DNA of 64,000 bases from assembly GCA_935421135.1 (NCBI GenBank), contig OW285190.1, positions 13,216,501 to 13,280,500 of the forward strand. Reading direction: 5' to 3'. Source of the stretch: Bugulina stolonifera (Eukaryota; Bryozoa; Gymnolaemata; Cheilostomatida; Bugulidae). The translations under genes and the position numbers were made by a program. The notes beneath the pieces are model-generated. The model saw only the letters and a list, made by a program, of their open reading frames with translations, was not told the DNA's origin and did no database searches. Shown in pieces: positions 48,742 to 60,500 of this stretch (positions within the stretch are counted from its first letter, which is position 1; every line of letters starts with the position of its first letter).

Positions 48742-51700
48742 TTATAAAGTTATATCTTCAGCTAGAATCATTTCAATTATTTCCTTAGGAATTATCTCCC
48801 TTGTACCAAACATACAAGACTCAGTTTTTCTGGCAATACTGCGATTTACCATGATCTCTGCCAAGGTTTGGTCATATAAAACACATTGAGACGATTCCGT
48901 CCAGAAATTCAAACTGATGCAATCTGGATTCCTCACGCAACTCATGGCACAAGATCTGGCAGATAGAGAAAGGAACTCATCAAGTCGAGGTAGCTGTATC
49001 TCGATACCATCTACGTAGGAAAGGATCATACCATTGTCTGCCATCTCTTGGTGGTTTATGCTCAGCCATCGATCTACCAAACAACATTTCTGTAGTTGTA
49101 AACACCATACATAGTACAGTAAAACTTGTAGAAGGCATATATCTATATTCTGGTCTACAAGACTTGTATATTTTGCACACAATTAAATGTAAATATTGTG
49201 GTGAGACAGGACATTTCATGCATTAATACTTAACCTCAGCCTCCATTGAACTGACACGAAGTGCACACTAGTGCTTTGGCAGTGGTCTTCCTTAATTCCT
49301 ACTCGTATACATGTACTCCACTGTATAATTACTCTTGCATTTATCTTACCTAGTGTACATTGATTCCTGCTCTATTATTATTATATTGTGCACTTACTCA
49401 ATCTGATTGTAATTAGTCAACTACTTGTTGTTAAACCTACCTTTGTGCATGGTTATATAGGACCGAGATCCCTCTAAATAGTTACAATTCATTTATTATA
49501 CTAAGTACATTGTTATATGTATTTTTGGCTATGACTGACCCTAAGAGGTCAGCCCTCGTACCTTTTTCCTCAATGTTGTTGCGCAATACCTAACCCGATG
49601 CTATATCGTACTTAATCTGAACTTCTACCAAAAACGCTAATACTATATAAAGCGGATGCTTTTTATATGCTAGTTAGTTGTTGCTTGGACTTCAATAAAG
49701 ACACATCTATACAGATCTACAGAGTCTTCTTTCCTAGCTAAGCTAGTTCCTATTAGACTTAGAAACCCGAACTCTCTACTAAGTAAGAATATACTCTCAT
49801 ACACGCTAAGCAATAACTCGGACGCTATGGGTCGTACCTACAGCTCACAGCAATAATCTACCACACAATACTGCTTCAGTCTTTTTTATGTAATGTAGAA
49901 GACCTAGTACTACTCATAGGCTTTTCCCACACTTGTACTCCTATCAGTACTCGTATGCAAGCAAACTAAGCTCAAATCATTACAATATAAGTATGTATTA
50001 TGACCAGAGCGCAGTATGGTTGCTGCTTACCTGACGAACGACTGCATGGTTGCATGACAGATTCTGATTGGTAGATTCCATCTCCTACTCTCTCCCATTG
50101 GACGTCGTCAAAGTTGGAATCAAAGGTGTCTGCTCTGAAACCTCCACAGCCTGTGATCTTAATCTCCGTTAGGCTGAGGTGGCGTGAGAATATCTGGAAA
50201 CTTGCCAACTTGCCAATGAATGATTGTTCATCATTAATAGATCCTGTGATATGACATTGCATTGTACTGCATGTGGTTGGACAATTAGTAGAAAGTAGAT
50301 CGTATACAGTTCACTGATTTCATTTGATGAAAGTTTGAAAATGGACAAAAACTACAAAAGCAATAACTAGGAGAGTGTCTTTTCAGACCAAAGAGTGTCA
50401 CTTACCGATCGGTTCATTTCCAGAATGTTCATCTTGCTCATGGAAGAGGAGCCAAGAACCGCCATCTGGGTAGGAGGAAATACTGGCAGTTCTACCTCCA
50501 GTAATTTGAGTGGATACATAAACATCATCCCCTATTTCAGAGCAATACTAATTACTAGCTGAAATCAAATCTGCTGCTAGTAATACAAAACATGTAGTTA
50601 GTCATTATTTCCTGGCCAAACCGGCATTATCACTGACCAGGCTCTGCTACCATGTGTTTTTGACTGTAGTAAGAAGTTATCCTCTCTGAAGTTATCCATC
50701 TTTCTCAAATCTGGAGAGGACAACTTTTCACAGCGTTCAATAACTTATGAGTGCATTGAACAACTAGTCACGCTATATACATGTACATGTATAATATCTC
50801 TTTTTCAAACAATGCAAATGTTGAGCAACAACCAATAATCTGTATTCTAATAAACAAAGCATACAGTGTGTATACATTGTAATTATGGTACTACGCACAT
50901 ACATGACTTTTATTTGCTATATTTTCCTTTCAACATGATTTATACAGAAAAATTCATTTTCAAAATTATTTTATATATAGAAATCTAGTTTCAAGAGAGA
51001 TGAGTTTTAGCAGTTTTCTCATCAACAATTTACCAACATCTGAACTGGTATTATATTCTCTATTCAGGAATAATATCAATAGAATGTACATGTAATGAAC
51101 TATTCACCTCTAGCTGTATCCATGTAATAATATTTATTTTTAGTCAATTCAAACCAAGCTAAAGCTGATTTACTGATCCACATGTAATTGTTATTTGTGA
51201 TATATTTTGCTAATTTCCATAGGCTGGCATAACTTATCTAAAACACAAAGCCATGCAAAAACATATCCAGTGTATCTGAGGCTCACAAATAAATATTGAT
51301 AGTATAGAGATTTGTATTCACCTCTAGCTGTGTCCATGATGTGAATAGATATCTTCCCACCAGTTGAATCCCACTGACCACATACATGCTTCCATTTAGT
51401 ATCAAAGAAATCAATGCCATAGTCTTCCCCTATGATCTCAGCATAGTCAAACTTATCTCTATAATTATACTCCATGTACATCACTCTACACCTTGGAAAA
51501 CAGGAAGTGGATTACCATGATTTCATGATTTCTACTTCTTCCATCTTATAGTTTGGAAATGTTGCACGGTAATGTAGACTAAGTGATTTTCATAGCTCAT
51601 ATTTTATTCCCAGCCTAACAATGATTTACCAATTCCTGGTTTTACCAGTAGAATTTGGCACACATTATTATAGTTAATGGGGAAGGAGAAAATTGTTCAG

Positions 51701-52829
51701 GCAAAGAATAACTTACTTCAAACTCTCATTGTAAAGCATTCTATATTAGGATACAAGTGTACAATACAACCACATTATTGTATACACTATTGAGCACATG
51801 TATGGCCCACCCATTATGAATGTTGAAGACCATTTTGTGTGGACCATCATTCACCACCATATCCAGTACTACATAGTCAGTATAACTCTCTGAGTTGTGA
51901 TAGTCATAGAAGACAGGGAACTTTGCATTGTTATCAATCTGTGAAAATAATATACATGTAAATGTGATATTGATGGTTTATTAGTTGCTACATGTGATTA
52001 CCGAGAGCGAATTTAAAATTTTAAAATTAGAGTTCAAATTTTAGAAGCCGACTTGCTACCTTCGTCATTTTACAAGCATAAATAATATGATTATGGCAAG
52101 GTCAGAATTATACAGAACTCGGTATAACGTTATACTATAAGGTTCAGTGTATGATAATTAAACTAGGTAAATGAGAAAAGGTATTAGAAAGATGGACTAA
52201 ACAGGTGTGGCAGAGTATAGCCCATTTATGAATGCACAACACTATGACACATGTGATGTTGGATACATGTACATGATAGACATGCACTTCCTTCCATCTG
52301 TCTGTCTATACCTGCATTTGGAAAGGGTAGAGTTTGATCCAGTGGCAAACAGTGACTTGTGTTAGAGTAGGTATATGTCCATTGGGTATATAAACATAGG
52401 AACTGCCACCATTTGCCGCAGTTCTTTCTAAGGTAGTCAGCTTTGTACCCTGTTTCTGCCCATAGACTAGTGTGCAAGTTCCTGTTAATTAATATTAATT
52501 CATTATAACATAATATACATGTATTATATATAATGTATAATTAATATATGGTATGATGCATAATTTACGATATACATGTATGATGTATAATTATATATAT
52601 ATGATGTACAGCATACAATCTAGAGGTTTAATGGGAAGTATGGGGTTTGTTGACTTACAGTTGGGGGAGGGGGGGGGGGGGTTTATGCTCCCAATATAGA
52701 GAAGTGTATATATAGGGTTGTAGATCTAGTATGACATGTTATTAGAAATAATATACAGCAGCAGTACAATATACTTCATAACTTACCTGCGAAGATCAAG
52801 AGCTGATAGAACATTATAACTTTGTACAT
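48742..52829 (-). CDS. Secreted LamG-like + PAN/apple protein, copy 4
   Basis: Seven exons: 52829-52787, 52481-52312, 51938-51811, 51458-51322, 50531-50406, 50243-50031, 49073-48742; 382 residues. Signal peptide MYKVIMFYQLLIFAG; LamG-like domain VCHWIKLYPFQMQ … KWKHVCGQWDS … GGSWLLFHEQ … IGKLASFQIFSRHLSLTE; PAN/apple domain RSCAMSCVRNPDC … SQCVLYDQTL … ESCMF. Exon sizes equal copy 2 except exon 3, which is one codon shorter. Introns 4 and 5 are a patchwork: 51126-51460 follows copy 2, whereas about 50.5-51.12 kb follows copy 3, with a leftover 23-base piece of exon 4 at 51102-51124. The gene itself is intact. Function as for copy 2, unknown but secreted. Confidence 0.85.
49440..49960 (+). mobile_element. 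LTR-like promoter sequence (copy 2)
   Basis: Homologous in order to 42425-42900: dyad GACCCTAAGAGGTC, CGATGCTATATCGTA, TATA box ACTATATAAAGC (about 49654), TGCTAGTTAGTTGTTGCTTG and CAATAAAG. Diverged from the first copy; lies in the last intron of LamG-PAN copy 4. No internal coding region adjoins it. Confidence 0.5.
50670..50730. mobile_element. Small palindromic element (copy 5)
   Basis: TAAGAAGTTATCCTCTC against GAGAGGACAACTTTTCA, with one or two mismatches in the arms. A half copy remains at the equivalent place in copy 3 (about 46800-46830, GGACAACTTCTTAG). Confidence 0.65.
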
Positions 52830-54594
52830 CTTTCAGCTTTGGCTGTCAAACTTCAACTGCTGCTATCTTTTATGTGCTTACTATGTATATTATCTTGCTC
52901 TCTGATGATGTCTAGGGAAAACAATTGCACCATGGGTTATATCCTTTCTGGACAAGTAGCCCATTGTTATTATGCAAAAATCCAATACGTCGGATGTACA
53001 TGTTCCATGTATATTTAATGTACATAAATTTAATAACAGTTTAGAAATTGATTTCTTATGTTATAAATAAAATAATAGTTATCTATAATTATATATATAC
53101 AAATGTACATGTATAATAAACCAAACATAGGTGTATTGATATTATTCATCTAAACCAGGTTTACTAAATACAGTGTTATAGTAATGGTATAATACCCGTA
53201 GTCTGATATTACCCATGGGAGCTTACAATAGGTGCATCTATGCATATTATAGCAAAACTATTGTTTGAGTATAGCGTTGATTAGACTTATTTTGCAACTT
53301 TATTACTAAATCAATTGTCAACAACTTTAGTATGTTGGGCTTAGCATTAGAATACAATATTTTCACTGCTCCAACAATAACACAGCAGTTATGCAGTTTC
53401 ATGGAGCCCAGGCTACAATATTTAGCCAACTAAACTCAAATCCACTTGAATCTGTAGACAAGTCAATGAAAATGTCATCTACATGTATATAACGAGATAT
53501 ACTGCATGTTTATAAATAATTATATTTCAGAACCATTATAGGAAATTATAATAATTTGTATCAAAAATATAATTTGGAGGTGTTAATATTATTAACCTAA
53601 AATTGGAAAGGCAAAATTAAATATAACGCTTGGTAAATTACGTCTACCCATAAAAAATGAATTATTTAATTTTTTCAAAAAATAATATTCAAACGTGAAA
53701 AATCAATAATTCCAAAGAGGAAGAAGAACTAATACTGACAACTCTATTCCATCATTATATTAAGCCAGCTAATACGATAATTATGTACATGTACATCTAT
53801 ATACTACTATAATGAAATTACTAATACATGTATTATATGTTTCTTATGTACATTCCAGATATACTATAATGGACAAGTGGGAAAAAATAATTAAAGTAAG
53901 TTCTTGCGTTACAAGATGTCTTATTCAAATACTATGTTAAAGTGTATGAAAGTAGCATAGTACAAGACAGTGCATTGTATTACAGGTATATTGCATTACG
54001 AGTGCATTGTATTACAGGTGCATTGTTACAAGTAGCACTAGGCGTGTATCACCAAACCACGCACTATGCAATGTAGACATGGAGACATGAAACGTTGTGT
54101 TCCCATGTGTAGAGATAATAGTATTCCTTGTCTGTGACTCATAAAAAGGTCTGCAAGCAAATGGATAGAGTTGATGACTATCTGGGTACCAAAATCACCT
54201 ACAGATATACAGCTCAATGGTAAGATAACTCCCAGCTATTGCTGACAACACACAATAACAACATAATCTACATGTACATTTACATAAACACATATTATGC
54301 ATGTGCATGTACAACTCTCTATTGTTAGCAGACAGCTCAGGTGTTGCACATACATACATGCAGTTTTTGCTCATCAGTAGCTTAGCCTGAGTTCCCGGAC
54401 TCCTAGAACCCTTATTGTTGGAGAATTAATTATGGGATTTATATTGCAGTGAAACCTGTTCAATTTATTCTTCTCTGTGGCCTATGCATTGTACAACTTA
54501 GCAATATTATAGTATTGTAATGGTGGTTAAACATGAGAAGATAATTCCAAGAGGCAGATAAAACAGCCTGACATACAGTGCATATACATGTAAT
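52830..54594. other. Spacer between LamG-PAN copy 4 and the TBK1-like gene
   Basis: Mostly AT-rich; a G-run lies just inside copy 4 at 52666-52681. It contains the duplicated block 54025-54262, a few GCATTGTATTACAGGT-type repeats before it, and on the minus strand an AATAAA at 54464-54469 suitable for the TBK1-like transcript. No gene is seen. Confidence 0.5.
54025..54262. repeat. Segmental duplication block, copy B
   Basis: Partner of 47813-48050, same orientation, about 90 percent identical by eye. Lies about 1.2 kb beyond the first exon of LamG-PAN copy 4. Confidence 0.85.
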
Positions 54595-57500
54595 TTAGTT
54601 GTTTGGGGAGCTCTGCTGGACACAATTAACATCAGTGGAGGTGGATAACTACTATAATAATTACTAATATAATGTAGCTTTGCTAGATAAGCTTACCTCA
54701 CAAGTGTTGATGTCATTACTCATGCTTTCATAGACGGAGTCAATCTCGGATAAGTCTGCATTCATGCTGCAATGAGTAGTTACACTTTACTATACATATA
54801 TGTAGATGTACTTGTGCTACACCGTCCTTTAAATTTACATTCACATGTACATGATACACCAGTATGCAAACCACAATGACACTTTTGCTAAGTATCGTGG
54901 TCAGTTTCCAGAAAACATACATTGCATTCGGATCACACAATTAGTCAACTTAATGCCAATATATTCGGCGGACTTAACTTTATGAAAATAAATTTTTTAC
55001 CCTGGTGGTTGGTAGAATTAATATGAAACATCTTGGTGTATATTGTCACTAGTTGTATGGTTATCATGTATACACTCTCCCTGGGGTACAGGTGATGTAA
55101 AAGGAGTGGATTACTTGATAACATCATCTACTTACTATTCCAGTTCCTTCTTGCATCGCTCTGAAGGAGTAAGTCCTGGTGTAAAGTGAGCGTAGTCGTC
55201 CTCTGTAACCATACTCTGTACAACAAAAGGTGTGGAAGGCTGCATGGGTACACTTGAGTGACTCTTCAAACCGGCTAGGCGAATCAAATCCTGATCCAAC
55301 TATAGTAGACAATTATACTAACAGTTAATAGAGAACATTGGTACTAGTGAGTAGTTTGATAAACATACACATGAAGGTGAACTATGGGCTACTAACAGCG
55401 GTTTGAAGAATCAAATGAAATATTGAGATACAAAAACAATTCAGGTAATCTTGATAGAAATTTTAAGAAGCAATGACTTCCAAGCACCATTGACTGTATA
55501 TAGCAATGACAACTAGAAATAATACTAACATCATTGAGGTCTAAAGATACTTTCTCTCTCATGAACTTCAATCTTATCATCTTGTCTTTCAGTTTATAGA
55601 TTTTTGTTTGGATTCTAAATGACATCCTAAAATGTAAGAATAATAAATATTTATATCAATAGGTTATATATGTATGATTTATATTAATAGGTTATATAAT
55701 ATGTATGATTTATACCAGAGCCATTAACTGACTCGTGTTTATACACGGTAGAGAATAGCTTAATGTTTGTTTTAGACAGTCCATTTATTTGTAACAACAT
55801 ATACAATGAATGTACATGTATATGAAATATAATTACTTAAACCCTCCATTTACTAGAGGAGTTCAGAAAGGGACACAGGGGCCTATAACAGCTTTATAGC
55901 AGCTTATGCAGAAGTTGGAGCTATAGAATTACTGTAGAACTGTGATAAAGAGGTGTACTTGCAGTTAGTCATGAGCTATAGCATTGAGAGACCAACTCCA
56001 TTCACTAATAGCACCCAGGTGTATACAACTCCCAATGAGACTCTATCTACTGTATATTATTATAGTATATTATTATAGTATATTATTATAGTATATTATT
56101 ATAGTATATTATTATAGTATATTATTATACTATATTATTATAGTATATTATTATAGTATATTATTATAGTATATTATTATAGTATATTATTGTAGCATAT
56201 TATTGTAGTATATTATTATAGTATATTATTATAGTATATTATTGTAGTATATTATTGTAGTATATTATTGTAGTATATTATTGTAGTATATTATTGTAGT
56301 ATATTATTATAGTATATTATTATAGTATATTATTATAGTATATTATTATAGTATATTATTATAGTATATTATTATAGTATATTATTATAGTATATTATTA
56401 TAGTATATTATTATAGTATATTATTGTAGTGGGACTCACTGGAACCATTGAATGAAGAGTTTATACATCCTCTTAGTCCTGTCCCAGCAGTGATCATCAA
56501 GTAGTGATAGAGCAGATGTACAACTTTCACTCATCTTGTTTCTGTGACAGACCAGAGTAGGTAGGTATAGTATTGTATTCACACAGTATAAACTTAGGTA
56601 GGTATAGTATTGTATTCACACAATATAAACTTAGGTAGGTACGGCATTGCGCTCCCACAGTATATACTCGGGAAGGTACAGCATTGTGGGTAGGTGTTGC
56701 ATTCTCACACCACAGTATACATCCAGGTACAGATTTGTGTGCATACAGCATATGTACATATAATATTATGTATACAGTATTTGACAGAACAGTAAGTAAA
56801 CTAAATACCAGCCACTAGTAGACTATACAGTATACACACCACTACTAGCCACGGCTACCACACAGTACTCACTTCTCAAACTTGTGAATCTGCTCCTCGT
56901 TGTAAGGCAAAGTTTTCATCTTCTTGTCACTCAGGAACTCTGTCATGCAGTTCTCTACGTTCTGTGTGAGAGATCCGACCCTATCGGCACTAGAATATAA
57001 TACAATTATAGATTATTAGTAATACAAGGGGAGATAATCTATATAATATCCAACAGAGGGAGATAACTCATATAATAAATACCAGGGGAGAAAATTCCTA
57101 CCAAACATGGAGGACATAACTTGACTAAGACACAGAAGAAATGATATAACAGAATTAAACCAACACAAAAGTCATTTATTCGGCAGAAAGAAAAGGACGT
57201 GACAAGCACTTTAAGCTACTTTCATACTTGACCCACCAAAGCAAATGTACATTTAATTACCAAATCCCCACAGAGGCTACCTGATGCGTGATTTAGTAAG
57301 TAGTATGTCAGGGACAGTTGGCTCTGTACTATACAATGTTGAAGTATGTTATATTGACATATCAGTCGTACAATCATCATCTTCAGGCACAAGCAACAAC
57401 AATACTGCTAAAAGACCATATAAGTTCATGTTAGGTGTCCTAGATGATTGTATAGACCAGAATATGAGTAGTGCATCAATTCCATGTACTGCACCTATGG

Positions 57501-60500
57501 CATGTGCATGTACTGTACTTACGGCATGTGCATATACTGTAACTACAGTGTGTGCATGTACTGCACCTACATTGTGTGCGAATACTTAGGCATATATTAT
57601 ACTCACCACATGTCCTTCTCAGGGTCACAACCGCTGGACGGTCTCCATTTATGTGAGAGTTCTCTGCGGTCAGCCAGTTTCTCCTTGTAATCGTCTCCAT
57701 ACCTTGTTAGGTCTTTAATAAACTGAGCCATCTACAGAGACAACCTTAGCCTATGTATGTCTACAGAGACAACCTTAGCCTATGTACGTCTACAGAGACA
57801 ACCTTAGCCTATGTACGTCTACAGAGACAACCCTAGCCTATGTACATCTATGGACATAACCCTAGCCTGTCTAAGGACACAACCATCGCGTATGTACATT
57901 ATATAAATATGGACACAACACCACCAGTATGTGACTACCACTACAGTAACCAGTAACTAGTAATTAGTTACTCATAGTACTGTACAGTAACAGGAAAGAT
58001 CGCCTATGGCACTCCCACAGCTTCACTATCTTCAACCCTATGCTAGTCTCCTTCAGTCAAACTAACTAGTACGAAAGTGATTCCTCTGCAATATGATTGT
58101 TTGATTGGGAACTGAGGCTAAACATGTTTTCTGTTTTGGGTACAGTCATAAAAATTGTAGACAATTACCTCTTCAATCTTTCGATTTAGTTCTTCAATGC
58201 TCTGTATAAGTTCTCGATCTGATTCAGAGTTAGAGCTCTTTGTGTGTAGACTGGCAATGTGCTTCATAAAGGAGTACCTCATCCTCACCTCATCGGCAGC
58301 ATGTATGACTAGCTTTATGTTGTCACTCAGTAGGTTCACCATCCGTATCAGGTAGTGTCTGGTAAATAGAAAATATCTTACCTAGTGTTGCAGAAATAAA
58401 ATATGAATAGAAGATCATCTAAAAATATCAATAACTTTTTTCTTGCATCAAAAGGTAGGTTACATTTAATTAGCTTCAGTTTCTTTCTTCTGTCAACCAC
58501 AGCTGACTGCAAACTATATTACAAAAATCTATGAGCACGAACATTGTCACAGATGTCTGTCCAGTTACTATGGTTACAACATATACAATAATCTGATAAC
58601 AAAAACAATAGCATTGATTAATTATTACTGGAGAATTTTGTTTCCCCTAATACTGAACACTGAGCTGCAAGAGGAGATGAGAATAAATTACATTGCATTA
58701 TACAAGGAAGTTTGAGAAGGATAATGTTGACCACCGGGTGGCCAGTAGTTGACCAGAAGTGAGGAGTTGCCTCACCTCTGTGTAGAGCTAATAACTGATC
58801 ACCTGATAGAACAGCTGACATGAAACAGCAATAAGAATCATGTAATGTATGCATGTATGGCAAACCCTTGACTAAACAAACACAAGTAGCTAATAGGCAT
58901 TATATAGATATAGTACTATTAGGGAAATACTGCCTCCCCCTAAGCATGCATGACTAACTAACATTCACATACATACATACATAAATACATACATACATAC
59001 TGTACATGTATATGCACATGTATAACATACTGTACATGTATATGTATAACATACTGTATATGTACATGTATAACATACTGTACATGTATATGTACATGTA
59101 TAACATACTGTACATGTATATGTACATGTATAACATACTGTAGGCCTACATGTATATGTATAACATACTGTACATGTAGTATAACATACCGTACATGTGT
59201 ATGTATAACATACCGTACATGGATATGTATAACATACTGTACATGTATATACGACTAAAAATAAATAAAGTATAAATTTAAACTATGAAGATTTACTGCC
59301 TTCTATTAGCAAGTGTGTCATGGTTACCAATTATCTCAATATTATGATGGTAGGTTGATAACGATATACATGAACATGGAGGTGCAGCCATGATATAATT
59401 ATAGTAAAATCAATCCATAGATAAAGTACGGACTTGATTACTAACCAGTATTCAACTTTCCTACTGCTAGAACTACAGGCCATTCGCATCAATACGAGAC
59501 ATTTTTGTGATAAAATTATGTTAATTTTTTAGTTTTTTTAATAAAGTAAAAGATATGACAAAACAGTATGGAGTGTAACTACATGGTATATTACCCACAC
59601 AAAGGTAGATGACATAACACATCACACTAAACAAGCAACAATATCGATTATGTAACACAGGAACTACACCAATACTGGGAGAATGGTTTTCCCTCTTCCA
59701 GATTAAACATTGAGTAATAATCATTATAATATTATCAATAAACTAGGCCAGTGTCATGCATATATACCATGGTATATGCATGCTCCTTAGCCCTTATACA
59801 ATGGAGTTTTATTACAAACAAGCAATAAACATAATGTAAGACCTTAAAAGGTGTTATATAACATTTCCATTACAACAATTCTTCTAGCCCCACAAAAACA
59901 TGTTTTGAGAGGACAGGCTGACAGGAATACAATTTCAGTCCCTTTGTATAACAGCGACCTACCTGGGTATACCTGAGCAAGCTAGTGCTGTTGGCTAAAC
60001 AAATAGAACTATGTACTACTTACTCGTATGCCTTGACGGCTTTGTCCAGTAAAGACTGTATGTTCAAGGTTAGCTTTACCTTTCCACATATAAACTTCAT
60101 AATGCCGGTACAATTCTTAGCTAATTGATAGTCTCGTTCCAAGTCATATGCGGAGCCAAAACGGGGGAATTTAGCTGAAATAAATAGGTCACATTATTTT
60201 TGACATTCTATGTGGTATAAATTTCTACAAATACATGCGTTATATGTACTTGTACAGATGTAGTATATTACATGCTTTATACATGTACTTGAACAAATGT
60301 TCTATATTACATCGGCTGCATATGATTCGTGAAATGGTATCCCAATGATATTGGATGAGGGGACAGTGATGTCCACCCGATGTCATACTCCATACACTGA
60401 TCCAATTTAAATGCATGGAGATCCTGCTATTACATATACACGGATTGTCCGGTTTAATCTGTGTATTCCAAATCAACCGGTTTCCTGATTTTTGATAAAG

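Noticed and set aside
53247..53429. Candidate last exon of the TBK1-like gene
   Set aside because: No acceptor in the right phase and no similarity to TBK1 C-termini; the short exon at 54615-54595 followed by AATAAA fits better, though it too is tentative.
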